From contig NZ_JBFEFG010000280.1 in assembly GCF_040718835.1 (NCBI RefSeq), positions 310,001 to 374,000 of the forward strand: DNA of 64,000 bases, written 5' to 3'. The number at the start of each line of letters is the position of its first letter. Within the stretch, counting starts at the first letter, position 1. Positions 28,517-37,615 of this stretch are shown here, piece by piece. The notes beneath the pieces were generated by a model that had not been told where the DNA came from, ran no database searches, and saw only the letters and a program-made list of their open reading frames with translations. Both the position numbers and the translations under genes were made by a program. This DNA is from Bremerella sp. JC817. Lineage in GTDB: Bacteria > Planctomycetota > Planctomycetia > Pirellulales > Pirellulaceae.

Positions 28517-29404
28517 ATGCTGAAGACGCACAACCTGACAAAACGATACGGCAGTTTTCTCGCTCTGGACCACGCTCAAATCGTGGTTGCCGAGGGAGAA
28601 TGTTGCGGCGTTCTTGGTCCCAATGGTGCCGGGAAGTCAACACTCTTTCGCCTGTTGATGGGCTTCCTCCAGCCGACCGATGGCACGGCACACATCGGCG
28701 GGAAAGACTGCCAACGCGAAAAGACTGAAGTCCATAGCCTGGTTTCTTACTTGCCAGGCGATGTTCGTCTGTTCGACGAAATGAAAGGGAAGCAGGTCCT
28801 CGAGTTCTTCGCCGATATCCATCCGCGCGGTAATCGAGAGCGATCCTACGCCACGGCCAAACGCCTGGATCTAGATATTAGCCGCCGCGTCGGCTACATG
28901 AGCACCGGCATGCGGCAGAAACTGGGCCTTTCAATTGCCCTGGCGACCGATGCACCGGTGCTGATCATGGACGAGCCGACCACCAGCCTCGACCCGAACG
29001 TTCGTGGCGAAGTGATTCGCATGATTGGCGAGGCCCACAAGTCAGGGCGAACCGTGTTGATCTGCTCGCACGTGTTGTCCGAAATCGAAGACATCTGCGG
29101 TCGAGCGATCATCATGCGGCAAGGAAAAGTGGTGCACGACCAGTGCCTGCAAGATCTGGCTCGCCGCCATTCGGTCGTGTTCGAGCTCAACCAATCACTG
29201 CCCCGGATTCCGGATGAAATTCGTCCGCGCGTGCTGACAGCTCGCCAGACCGAGACGTCGGTCCGCCTCGAAACCGAAGGCGAACTTCGCGATGTGATGG
29301 CATGGCTCACGCAGCTTCCGATCACCAACCTGAAGGCGAATCGGATGGGGCTACGAGAAGTCTACGATCGATTCCATGCCCCTGTTAGCGAGCATGCCGC
29401 ATGA
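28517..29404 (+). CDS. ABC transporter ATP-binding protein
   Basis: A 295-residue ATPase from the ATG at 28517 (MLKTHNLTKRYG). Walker A GPNGAGKS is at 34-41; the signature is MSTGMRQK (128-135) in place of LSGGQ, a common variant in ABC-2 exporters; Walker B is VLIMDEP (148-154); the switch His is in ICSHVLSE. The C-terminal 80 residues form an extra regulatory domain. It overlaps the permease gene by four bases (ATGA), giving translational coupling. An export or membrane-remodelling role is likely; substrate unknown. Confidence 0.93.
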   Translation: MLKTHNLTKRYGSFLALDHAQIVVAEGECCGVLGPNGAGKSTLFRLLMGFLQPTDGTAHIGGKDCQREKTEVHSLVSYLPGDVRLFDEMKGKQVLEFFADIHPRGNRERSYATAKRLDLDISRRVGYMSTGMRQKLGLSIALATDAPVLIMDEPTTSLDPNVRGEVIRMIGEAHKSGRTVLICSHVLSEIEDICGRAIIMRQGKVVHDQCLQDLARRHSVVFELNQSLPRIPDEIRPRVLTARQTETSVRLETEGELRDVMAWLTQLPITNLKANRMGLREVYDRFHAPVSEHAA

Positions 29405-30375
29405 ATCTGGCGATGTTAAGGCAAGTCTGGCGCGAGTCGCGTCTGCTGATGCTGGGGTGTTCGATCGCATTGTTCGCCTTCTGCTGGATTCGCGTGTGGA
29501 TTGTTGGTCGTATCGACATGAGCCGCTTTCAGGGAATCCTCGAGATCTTGCGGCCAGAGTTCGAGAACTTCTCGGCCGTCGACTTCGAGCATGCATTAAC
29601 CTACCCAGGCCGCGTGGCGTTCACCTTCACCGAGCCGATGGTCATCATCCTAGTGGTGGCCTGGGCGATTGCCCGGGGAAGCGATTCGGTCAGTGGCCCG
29701 CTGGGGCGTGGCACGATGGAAATGATGCTTTCGCAGCCGGTCAGTCGCTTTCAGTACTTGATGAGCAAGAACCTGGTCTGCATCTTCGGCACGCTGCTGA
29801 TCGCCGCCAGCGCGTATGCAGGCATCGCCGGTAGCATCACCTACACCTCGGTGAAGAAGGAATCGCCACCGATCAAGATGCAGATTCCGCTGGTCAAAAT
29901 CGAAGTCGAGATTCCATTCACCAAAGATCCGAACGCCCCGACGCGGATGCCACTGTCGGACTTTGTCGATCGGCAAGACATGATCCCATCCGCATTGAAC
30001 CTGATGGGCTTGGGTTTGTTCTTTGGCGGGTTCACCACGCTGATGTCGGCCTGGGATCAATATCGCTGGCGGACGATCGCGATCGCGGCCGGGTTCCTCA
30101 TCATCCAACTGATGCTGCGGGTGCTCTCGCTTTCGATGGAAGATGTCGCGTGGCTGAAATACACGACCATCTTCTCGTTGTACGAACCGGAAGTGTTGGT
30201 TAGCTATGCCGTGCATAGCCAGGATGCGGCCTGGAGTTTCTTGTTCGAGAAGACGGCCGGTGATTGGCGACTGGGTGGGCTTGGTTACTTGACCCTGCTC
30301 GGCGGAACCGGATTGCTCGGATTCGCCACCGGGACCTGGGTATTTTGTCGACGCGACCTTCCGGCACCGGTATAA
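29401..30375 (+). CDS. ABC-2 type transporter permease
   Basis: A 324-residue membrane protein with six hydrophobic segments: about 15-36, 78-97, 118-140, 195-222, 228-250 and 285-310. The sequence GRGTMEMMLSQPVSR between helices 2 and 3 is the typical cytoplasmic coupling loop of ABC-2 permeases. A long extracytoplasmic loop with several Pro/Lys residues lies at about 140-195. It partners the ATPase with which it overlaps. Likely a homodimeric exporter of NatB/ABC-2 type. Confidence 0.88.
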   Translation: MNLAMLRQVWRESRLLMLGCSIALFAFCWIRVWIVGRIDMSRFQGILEILRPEFENFSAVDFEHALTYPGRVAFTFTEPMVIILVVAWAIARGSDSVSGPLGRGTMEMMLSQPVSRFQYLMSKNLVCIFGTLLIAASAYAGIAGSITYTSVKKESPPIKMQIPLVKIEVEIPFTKDPNAPTRMPLSDFVDRQDMIPSALNLMGLGLFFGGFTTLMSAWDQYRWRTIAIAAGFLIIQLMLRVLSLSMEDVAWLKYTTIFSLYEPEVLVSYAVHSQDAAWSFLFEKTAGDWRLGGLGYLTLLGGTGLLGFATGTWVFCRRDLPAPV

Positions 30376-30455
30376 CTAGCCGCGGCGAGTCCCGGCCAAG
30401 CGGTCGGCCGTGAAGCTTGCCACCATGCGGCAACTCGTCCTGAAGTGATCTAGCG

Positions 30456-30737
30456 ATGAACCAACCTGACGATTCCTCGAACCCGACACTTCTCGTCAAC
30501 AAGCACCTATCGCCGCTGGCGAGTGCCGCGGTCGCTTCAGTACTGGCGTTTGGCTATTTGATCTACAAGTCAGGCGACGTCGTGCGGGCCTTGCTGGTCA
30601 GCGCGATGGTCTTTCCGATCATGGCTTTCATTTTGTGGAAAGCGCAGTCCCTGTCCGAGAAGAGCAGGGCCCAGCCGAAGCACGTGAAGACCAGCCGCGG
30701 AGCAGACCCATCGGCTTCCGAAGAAACCTCGGCCTGA
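30456..30737 (+). CDS. small two-helix membrane protein downstream of the ABC pair
   Basis: A 93-residue protein with two hydrophobic segments (about 20-38 and 43-62) and a basic, serine-rich tail (SRAQPKHVKTSRGADPSASEE). It lies 80 bases after the permease on the same strand and ends at a strong terminator, so it may belong to the ABC transcript. No family is recognised. Confidence 0.6.
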   Translation: MNQPDDSSNPTLLVNKHLSPLASAAVASVLAFGYLIYKSGDVVRALLVSAMVFPIMAFILWKAQSLSEKSRAQPKHVKTSRGADPSASEETSA

Positions 30738-30762
30738 TGCCGCTTGCTTCGATCCGTCCATG

Positions 30763-30796
30763 AAAAAAGCCACGTCGAGATGACGTGGCTTTTTTA
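30763..30796. terminator. bidirectional Rho-independent terminator
   Basis: AAAAAAGCCACGTC and GACGTGGCTTTTTT form a near-perfect stem with T runs on both strands. It terminates the ABC operon from the left and the tRNA-Arg transcript from the right. Confidence 0.9.
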
Positions 30797-30803
30797 TGCG
30801 AAG

Positions 30804-30876
30804 CACGGGAGGAGGGACTCGAACCCCCAACCCTTGGTTCCGAAGACCAATGCTCTATCCATTGAGCTACTCCCGC
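30804..30876 (-). tRNA. tRNA-Arg (anticodon UCG)
   Basis: The minus strand folds as a 73-nt cloverleaf: acceptor GCGGGAG / CTCCCGT (positions 2-7 pair; 1-72 is G-U), D-arm GCTC...GAGC, anticodon stem TTGGT / ACCAA with loop CTTCGGA (anticodon TCG, reads CGA), and T-arm GGGGG-TTCGAGT-CCCTC. The discriminator is G. The 3' CCA is not encoded and would be added after transcription. Confidence 0.9.
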
Positions 30877-31089
30877 TCGCTGTTGCGGTAATCGAATGAT
30901 GATACCATTTTAGCACTTGGACGCAACTACGGGGTCGGACAGTTCTTACGCGTTTCAGGTTCGGTTTAGCGCCACTTTTCCGACTCGCTTGCGCACTACT
31001 CGCGAAGTGCCCGTTTGTGGGGCATAATGTTAAATGGCAGCCAGCTGCCGGTAAACCTTATCGCTTCCCGAATGAAATTCCACAAGTTT

Positions 31090-31779
31090 ATGGCCTACAT
31101 CACGTTGCGGATCATCGACGGCGCCGACCGGGGAGCGGTATACGAAGGACTTGAGACGCCAGTTTCCATCGGACGCGAAGAGGGAAACACGCTCCAGCTG
31201 AAGGACGACCGCGTCAGCCGCTTTCATCTGAAAATCCAGGAAGACCATAACAAGGTCGTTCTGACCGATCTGGAAAGCACCAACGGAACGCGAGTCAATG
31301 GCGAGGACATCCATCTACGGATCCTGCGTCATGGCGACATGATCCAGGTTGGCCGATCGGTCATCATCTATGGCTCGGAAAAGCAAATTGCGGTTCGACT
31401 GGCGGCTTTGCGGCGACAACAGGAAGAAAAGAACAACGATCTGCCCGATGACGATCGTACCGTCGGACCCGACGATAGCCCTGATATCGAGTCTTCGCTC
31501 GAGTTCGAGCTGAACTGGAACGCTCAGCAAGACGATCTGCAAGCTGCCATCTACACGCTGCAGCCACCCGAGTTGCCGGAACGTCTCAGCCCGGCCCAAG
31601 CCGCACAGCTTGCCGAACTGATGGATTACGTGCACATTCGGATCCGTCATCTGCTGGTCAGTGTCGAAATGAACGAGCGCACCGAGAGCGTCACCCTTTC
31701 GATGCGGGAGTGGCAAAACCTGCTCGATCTGCAGTCTCGGCTGTCGATGCTTTTGCGAAATATCGGCGAGCCGGAATAA
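31090..31779 (+). CDS. FHA-domain protein
   Basis: A 229-residue protein from the ATG at 31090 (MAYITLRIIDG); ATGs at 31072 and earlier are in frame but less likely. The N-terminal FHA domain (1-100) has GRE at 28-30, SRFH at 43-46 and STNGTRVN at 63-70, the phosphothreonine-recognition residues. A disordered acidic linker (about 112-140) leads to an all-helical C-terminal region (about 165-229). FHA domains bind pThr peptides, so this is likely a signalling adaptor of a Ser/Thr kinase pathway. It precedes dnaE by about 170 bases on the same strand. Confidence 0.88.
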   Translation: MAYITLRIIDGADRGAVYEGLETPVSIGREEGNTLQLKDDRVSRFHLKIQEDHNKVVLTDLESTNGTRVNGEDIHLRILRHGDMIQVGRSVIIYGSEKQIAVRLAALRRQQEEKNNDLPDDDRTVGPDDSPDIESSLEFELNWNAQQDDLQAAIYTLQPPELPERLSPAQAAQLAELMDYVHIRIRHLLVSVEMNERTESVTLSMREWQNLLDLQSRLSMLLRNIGEPE

Positions 31780-31812
31780 CTTCGAAATTCACCGACTGAC
31801 AGGCCCACCACC

Positions 31813-31828
31813 GGCGGTTCAAACCGCC
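31813..31828. repeat. short perfect inverted repeat after the FHA gene
   Basis: GGCGGTT, two bases, AACCGCC. It lies just past the FHA stop, without a following T-tract. It may be a weak 3' hairpin or an operator for dnaE. Confidence 0.35.
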
Positions 31829-31947
31829 TGGAAGTTACGCCATTCGGTTTTCATTCGGCGTTAACCTGATAGAATCACGCTGTTGATCCATCTTCTTGCC
31901 GCCCCTCTCTCAACATCGTGCGGCCTAGTCCACGGAGCGGAGTCCGA

Positions 31948-34900
31948 ATGAGCCAACCGTTCGTCCATTTGCATTGCCATTCGCATTACAGCCTTCTGGA
32001 CGGAGCGGGCCCGATTCCCAAGCTCGTCACGCGTGCCAAAGAGCACGGCATGAACGCCCTGGCCCTCACCGATCACGGTAACCTGCACGGGGCACTCCAG
32101 TTCTATAACAAGTGCAAAGAGAACGAGATCAACCCGATCATCGGGTACGAAGCCTACATCGCCCCCGGCAGTCGCCTGGAAAAGTCGGGCGGGATGCGCG
32201 GCTCGAACTATCACTTGACGCTGCTGGCCCAAAACAAGACCGGCTTCAAGAACCTGGTGAAGCTGGCATCGGCTGCTTACCTGGAAGGCTTCTACTTCAA
32301 GCCGCGTATCGACAAAGAGTTGCTCGAGAAGTTCAGCGAAGGAATCATCTGTCTCAGCGGTTGCGTATCGAGCGAGTTCTCGAAGATCGTAATGCGTGGG
32401 ACCGATACGGCCGAAGTGATCAAAGAAGCGGAGGAAACGGCTGGTTGGTTCCACAACGTCTTCGGCGACCGTTACTTCGTCGAGATCATGAACAATGGGC
32501 TCGATATCCAGAAGCTGCAACTGGAAGGGGCCGTCGACATCGCCAAGAAGCTGGGCATGCCGTTGGTCGCCACAAGCGATACCCACTATGTCGATCAAAG
32601 CGATGCCGAGGCTCAGGATATTCTGCTCTGCGTGAACACCGGCAAGTTCCGCACCGACGCCAGCCGTATGAAGATGGAGAACGATCAGTTCTATCTTCGT
32701 ACGCCGGACGATATGTACGCCAGCTTCCCAGGGCTGGAAGATGCTTGTGCCCGTAGCCAAGAGATCGCCAACACGGTCGACATCGACTTGGAACTGGGCA
32801 AACGTCACTTTCCTTCGTTCAAGATTCCAGACAACAAGACGGCCGACGATTACCTCCGCGAGCTTTGCATCCAAGGCTTGTTCGAGCGTTACGAAGGCAA
32901 CGAAGAGATGCTGCCCAATGGCGAGCTGAGCGAAGTCGTCATGGCTCGTCTCGACCGCGAACTGGGCGTGATCAGCAAGCTCGGTTTCCCGAACTACTTC
33001 TTGATCGTGTGGGACTTCGTTGTGGAAGCTCGACGCCAGAACATCCCGGCCACGGCTCGTGGTAGCGGTGTGGGGGCGTTGGTCTGTTACGCGCTTTATC
33101 TCAGCCACGTCTGTCCGATCAAGTACGACTTGCTGTTCGAGCGATTCCTTGACGAAAACCGCTTGGAAGCCCCCGATATCGATATCGACTTCGATAAAGA
33201 ACGTCGCGGGATGGTCATCAAGTACGTTAAGGACAAGTACGGCGAAGCGAACGTGGCCCAGATCGGGACATTCGGTACGCTGGCAGCGCGAGCCGCGATC
33301 AAAGACGTTGGCCGCGCGATGGGCCTGCCACTCGATATGGTCAACGAAGTGACCGGCATGGTCCCTGACCAGTTGGGCATCAAGCTGAAAGCGGCGCTCG
33401 AACAAAGCGCCGACATGCAGACCGCTTACAACTCGAATCCCGACATCAAAGAGCTGCTCGATCTGGCGATGAAGATCGAGGGTCTGGCCCGTAACGTCGG
33501 TACCCATGCCGCGGCGGTGGTGATCGCCGACGAACCGCTCGAAGAATATGTTCCGCTTTGCCGCGTTTCCGGCAAAGACGACATCATCACCCAGTGGTCG
33601 ATGAACGACGTCGAAGCGGCCGGTTTGCTGAAGATGGACTTCCTCGGACTGAGGAACTTGACGATCCTTCGTAACGCGGTCGACCTGATCAAGAACGTCC
33701 GAGGCGAAGACCTCGACATTCTGCGACTTCCGCTGGAAGACCGCGAAACGTTCGATCTGCTTCGTCGCGGTGAAACGAAGGGTGTGTTTCAGCTGGAAAG
33801 TGGTGGTATTCGCGACCTGCTCAAGCGAATGCGGCCCGACAGCTTCCTCGACATCATCGCGACCAATGCGTTGTACCGACCAGGTCCGCTGGAAGGCGGG
33901 ATGGTCGATGACTACATCGAAGTGAAGCATGGCCGCAAAGAGGCTGTGTACAAGCACCAGGTGCTCAAGGACGTTCTGGAAGAGACCAACGGCGTGATGG
34001 TCTACCAGGAACAGGTGATGCGGATTCTGAACCGGCTCGGTGGGATCCCGCTCGCCAAAGCGTATACGTGTATTAAGGCGATCAGTAAGAAGAAAGAATC
34101 GATCATCCAGGCCAACCGCGAGCAGTTCCTCGTCGGTGCCCAGGAAAAAGGTCTGACCAAGCAGGAAGCGACCGACTTCTGGGACATGATCGTGAAGTTC
34201 GCTGGTTACGGCTTTAACAAAAGCCACTCGACGGCCTACGCCCTGGTTGCCTATCAAACGGCGTACCTGAAGGCGCACTACCCGATCGAGTTCATGGCGG
34301 CACTTCTTTCAGGCGACATCTCGGGTCGTAACTTCAAAACCAAAGACTCGCTCGTCGAACACATGGAAGACGCCGAGCGCATGAATATCGAAGTTGCCCC
34401 GCCCGACGTGAACTTCTCTGAAGAAGAGTTCACCGTCAAAGATGGCAAGATCGTGTTCGCTTTGAGCGCGATCAAAGGCTGCGGTGGTGGTGCGGCGGAA
34501 GCGATTGTCGCGGCTCGCGAAAAAGATGGGCCATTCACTGACATCTACGACTTCTGCGAACGAGTCGATCCTTCGCAGTGCGGCAAAAGTGCCATCGAAA
34601 CGCTGATCAAGGCAGGTGCCTTTGACAAACTGGGTGGTCATCGTGCTCAGTATGTTGCCGCTCTCGACAAGGCAATCCAGTCGGGGGCATCCGCGATCGC
34701 CGACCGCAAGGCTGGCCAGAAGAATCTGTTCGCCGCGGTCGAAGATCCCGTCGAAGAAGCGAAGACGGTCACCTTGCCCGATGTCCCACCATGGCCTGAC
34801 AAAGAACTGCTGGTTTACGAGAAGGAGTGTCTTGGCTTTTACTGGTCAAGCCATCCACTGGCAGAGTACTCGCGCAAGTTCGAGATGTGCTGCTCGCATC

Positions 34901-35490
34901 GCACTTCCAGCCTGGGCGGCGTGAAAGACAAGACCGAAGTCACGCTAGGCGGGATGGTCGGTTCGATCAAGTTGGCCCACACGCGAAAGGCTCGTGCCGG
35001 TAGCACGCACACCAAGTACGCCAACTTCGACCTGGAAGATGTCGACGGCGGTATCCGCTGCATCTTGTGGCCGGAAGACTACGCCAAGGTCGGCGAAACG
35101 CTTCGCCCTGACGGCGTGTACATTGTTTCCGGACGGATCGACCGACGTGGCGGCGATGACGAAGAAGCGAACCTGATCGTGAACGAATTGATTCCGATCG
35201 AAGATGTCGAAACCCGTTATGCCCGTGGTGTCGCCGTTCGCGTCGACGAACAAGTGCATGGCGAAGACAAGCTGCGAACACTCGTGGAAATCGTCCGCGG
35301 CTATCCTGGCAACTGCGAGCTGCGTTTGATCCTGGTGCTGGGAGATGGTCGCCAGGTGGCGATGAAAAGCCAGAAGGGGGTCGACCTCTCGCCAGAGATG
35401 CGCACGCGTATCGACGAACTGCTAGGAGATGGCAACTTCGAGCTACTACTCAGACGTCCGGCCAAAGGCGGGATGCGGACGTCGGCGTAG
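31948..35490 (+). CDS. dnaE: DNA polymerase III alpha subunit
   Basis: A 1180-residue replicative polymerase catalytic subunit. The N-terminal PHP domain begins HLHCHSHYSLLDGA (His9, His11); the polymerase catalytic aspartates are in the PDIDIDFD motif (Asp410, Asp412); the finger and thumb regions follow, then a helix-hairpin-helix region near 895-925 and an OB-fold domain near 990-1090 (GGMVGSIKLAHTRKARAG). The ATG at 31948 is preceded by GGAGCGGAG. Length and features fit DnaE1 rather than the error-prone ImuC form. Confidence 0.95.
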   Translation: MSQPFVHLHCHSHYSLLDGAGPIPKLVTRAKEHGMNALALTDHGNLHGALQFYNKCKENEINPIIGYEAYIAPGSRLEKSGGMRGSNYHLTLLAQNKTGFKNLVKLASAAYLEGFYFKPRIDKELLEKFSEGIICLSGCVSSEFSKIVMRGTDTAEVIKEAEETAGWFHNVFGDRYFVEIMNNGLDIQKLQLEGAVDIAKKLGMPLVATSDTHYVDQSDAEAQDILLCVNTGKFRTDASRMKMENDQFYLRTPDDMYASFPGLEDACARSQEIANTVDIDLELGKRHFPSFKIPDNKTADDYLRELCIQGLFERYEGNEEMLPNGELSEVVMARLDRELGVISKLGFPNYFLIVWDFVVEARRQNIPATARGSGVGALVCYALYLSHVCPIKYDLLFERFLDENRLEAPDIDIDFDKERRGMVIKYVKDKYGEANVAQIGTFGTLAARAAIKDVGRAMGLPLDMVNEVTGMVPDQLGIKLKAALEQSADMQTAYNSNPDIKELLDLAMKIEGLARNVGTHAAAVVIADEPLEEYVPLCRVSGKDDIITQWSMNDVEAAGLLKMDFLGLRNLTILRNAVDLIKNVRGEDLDILRLPLEDRETFDLLRRGETKGVFQLESGGIRDLLKRMRPDSFLDIIATNALYRPGPLEGGMVDDYIEVKHGRKEAVYKHQVLKDVLEETNGVMVYQEQVMRILNRLGGIPLAKAYTCIKAISKKKESIIQANREQFLVGAQEKGLTKQEATDFWDMIVKFAGYGFNKSHSTAYALVAYQTAYLKAHYPIEFMAALLSGDISGRNFKTKDSLVEHMEDAERMNIEVAPPDVNFSEEEFTVKDGKIVFALSAIKGCGGGAAEAIVAAREKDGPFTDIYDFCERVDPSQCGKSAIETLIKAGAFDKLGGHRAQYVAALDKAIQSGASAIADRKAGQKNLFAAVEDPVEEAKTVTLPDVPPWPDKELLVYEKECLGFYWSSHPLAEYSRKFEMCCSHRTSSLGGVKDKTEVTLGGMVGSIKLAHTRKARAGSTHTKYANFDLEDVDGGIRCILWPEDYAKVGETLRPDGVYIVSGRIDRRGGDDEEANLIVNELIPIEDVETRYARGVAVRVDEQVHGEDKLRTLVEIVRGYPGNCELRLILVLGDGRQVAMKSQKGVDLSPEMRTRIDELLGDGNFELLLRRPAKGGMRTSA

Positions 35491-35514
35491 TCGGATCTAG
35501 ATTACCGGGAAATA

Positions 35515-35548
35515 AACAAAGGCTCGAAGTTACCTTCGAGCCTTTGTT
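35515..35548. terminator. bidirectional hairpin between dnaE and the lipoprotein gene
   Basis: A perfect 15-bp stem, AACAAAGGCTCGAAG (35515-35529) and CTTCGAGCCTTTGTT (35534-35548), with a four-base loop, lies between convergent stops. Only short T-rich ends follow, but stem length and position support transcription termination. Confidence 0.75.
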
Positions 35549-35553
35549 GTTGG

Positions 35554-36078
35554 CTATTCTTCGGTCTGCCCAAGCATTGCTTTCATGCCAGGAGGCGCGA
35601 CGAATTTTGGGATCTTCCCCTCGGGGACCAATCTGCTGTCGACCAGTTCAATGGGCGGAAGCTCGGTCATTCCATCCTCAACCGTCACCGTCATGAAAGC
35701 ATCTTTCACGTTCCAGTACGCATTGTTGAGTCGGTCGACCGGCATGGTCGGAGCGATTGGCCATTGCATCAGCACGTAGTACTCTCCGGCCGGGGCTCCA
35801 TCGCCCGGCTTGTAGGTCTGCAGCGTGTAAGTTCCGGTCTCGTCCACGACACCAGAGGGATCAACCCCACGCGAATCGAAATGCGAGCCTGTTGGCTTCA
35901 AACGAACGACCAGTCCTTGAGGAATTTCTCCGTTGACACGGGCCGTGCCGGTTACCGAACAGGTCTGCGCCTGCCAGGACGGGCGCGAACTGCACCCCAA
36001 GGAGACCAGCATCAATACAAGCAAAGCGCCGGCAGGACCACGAACAAACGAAACCAGGTTCTGTGGATCGATGCTCAT
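35554..36078 (-). CDS. lipoprotein with carboxypeptidase-regulatory-like domain, DUF1559 operon partner
   Basis: A 174-residue exported protein: signal sequence to about residue 29 (LLVLMLVSLGC, lipobox-like Cys29). Residues about 40-125 resemble the Ig-like, transthyretin-type domain common in planctomycete lipoproteins (SVTGTARVNGEIPQGLVVRL, GTYTLQTYKPGDGAPAGEYYV). The ATG begins two bases after the DUF1559 stop, and the Shine-Dalgarno TGAGGAG overlaps the last codons of that gene (GAG GAG TAA), indicating translational coupling. Likely a surface or periplasmic partner of the prepilin-like protein. Confidence 0.8.
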   Translation of the reverse strand: MSIDPQNLVSFVRGPAGALLVLMLVSLGCSSRPSWQAQTCSVTGTARVNGEIPQGLVVRLKPTGSHFDSRGVDPSGVVDETGTYTLQTYKPGDGAPAGEYYVLMQWPIAPTMPVDRLNNAYWNVKDAFMTVTVEDGMTELPPIELVDSRLVPEGKIPKFVAPPGMKAMLGQTEE

Positions 36079-36080
36079 CG

Positions 36081-37007
36081 TTACTCCTCAGAGATGATCT
36101 TGCCGTCATTGCGGCAAAGAAGGTACGTGATGTTACGGACATTCATACTGTCCGTCAGGAATCGCGCGGAACCATCCCCCATACCCACCATGACTCCACT
36201 TGGATGGAACGAATAGAGAGAGTTGAAGTTCTGGTTATTCAAGATTGGACCAGGACTAAACACAATCCCGACACTTGCTGAGTCGCTATAGGTGTAATAA
36301 AACTGCGCGGGATACCCGCCGCCGGCGCTTTCCGTCCAATATTTCCCCACATAAACGGTTGGATTCTCTGGAAGTACCTTTTGGCCATTCACCCAGCCAT
36401 ACGGGCCAGCAGCCTGTTCATGCATCATGATCGTATTCGAAAGGCCATCGGAGCAGTCTCGAAACTTGGAGTACTTACCAACGGCAAACATGGTGTCTCC
36501 CAGGTAGGATCCCCATGTTTTGTCGTAGTCCGCAACGAGCGCCGGCCAACTGTAATCCCTGGTCTGCAGGCCCTGTCGCAGTTGCCAACTCGCTGATGCG
36601 TTAGTCAGATTAGGTGCCACGCCTCCTTCTGGCGTGCTGGGGCAAACAAACGTTTGTGGCATCACGCCGATCGAGGCAGCCAAATTGTCGGGACTATACC
36701 AGTACTCGCCAGCCACCCATTTCTCAGCGATGGCTCCCTGTTCGATAAAGGGCAGCGTAACAACCAAAGGATTCGGTTTTTTGCTATCGCCGGGTCGAGG
36801 GAGACAACCATAAGTTGACTCATAGTTATGCATCGCCAGCACAGTCTGCTTCAGGTTATTTGTGCATTGCATCCGCCGGGCCGCCTCGCGGGCTTGCTGA
36901 ACTGCGGGTAGCAACAGTGCGACTAAGACACCGATAATGGCGATGACGACCAACAGTTCCACCAAGGTAAAACCGCGGTTCTTTCTCGAAGGCCAGGAAG
37001 TGGACAT
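36081..37007 (-). CDS. DUF1559 prepilin-like protein
   Basis: A 308-residue protein. The N-terminus is a prepilin-type signal with cleavage expected between Gly12 and Phe13 (RG|FTLVELL), then [11 protein letters not shown] and a beta-rich extracellular part. The H-X9-DG motif spans His268 to Asp278-Gly279. It is shorter than the DUF1559 protein at 2817 but has the same architecture. It is followed two bases later by a lipoprotein gene, unlike the other locus where a membrane-anchored protein follows. Confidence 0.9.
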   Translation of the reverse strand: MSTSWPSRKNRGFTLVELLVVIAIIGVLVALLLPAVQQAREAARRMQCTNNLKQTVLAMHNYESTYGCLPRPGDSKKPNPLVVTLPFIEQGAIAEKWVAGEYWYSPDNLAASIGVMPQTFVCPSTPEGGVAPNLTNASASWQLRQGLQTRDYSWPALVADYDKTWGSYLGDTMFAVGKYSKFRDCSDGLSNTIMMHEQAAGPYGWVNGQKVLPENPTVYVGKYWTESAGGGYPAQFYYTYSDSASVGIVFSPGPILNNQNFNSLYSFHPSGVMVGMGDGSARFLTDSMNVRNITYLLCRNDGKIISEE

Positions 37008-37615
37008 GGGGAGTAATCCCTTTTGAATTAAATAGGCAAGCAGTGGGAAATGGCTACGCCACGTGATAATCGGCGGGAGTATTGCAAAGGCAATGCCATT
37101 GTATTATTTCACGCAAACTCGACAATTCCACCCCTCAGCCGACGCAAGAATGATTTCTTGCTGATCTACGTAAGTCACAGATATTACATCAGTAACGTCG
37201 TTTTTAAGAAATCTCACGGGATACCGTAGCTTCTTACTCTGGCTTCATTCAGGTCCCTCTCAGAACGTACTATCTTGCGCAATTCCCAGGCAATTGCTTG
37301 CTACGCTTTTGAGCTCGCGAGCTAAACGGGCACTTATTACACCACCCATAACAGGGATTTCCGGCTCCTGATCAATCAGGACGTTTCGGTTGTGCGGCTC
37401 GATATGGAAGAGGAGGGGAGGGTTTTGTCAGTCTTTCCGCTGTTTACTTGCCTTTCCTATCTCCTCAAATTATGATCACTGATAAACTTACCCAGTTTCC
37501 ACCGACAGACCGACGACAGCATGCCAGTTATGTGGGAGACTACTAACAGGCCGTGCTCCGGACGTACGTCCGTCTTTTCACCTTCTCAAGTTAAGAACAC
37601 ATCCAGGGATCTACT
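37008..37615. other. 608-base divergent intergenic region with palindromes
   Basis: No coding sequence is seen. It separates the leftward DUF1559 gene from the rightward DUF1598 gene. It carries two perfect palindromes: AGCTCGCGAGCT (37312-37323) and CGGACGTACGTCCG (37559-37572), the latter 43 bases upstream of the DUF1598 start. The rest is relatively AT-rich. Confidence 0.5.
37559..37572. promoter_or_regulatory. 14-bp perfect palindrome, candidate operator
   Basis: CGGACGTACGTCCG is fully self-complementary and lies 43 bases before the DUF1598 ATG, where a regulator could block transcription. No second copy was noticed in the window. Confidence 0.4.

Noticed and set aside
31861..34278. 805-codon minus-strand frame opposite dnaE
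   Set aside because: Antisense to a canonical DnaE; no recognisable motifs and a composition typical of shadow frames.
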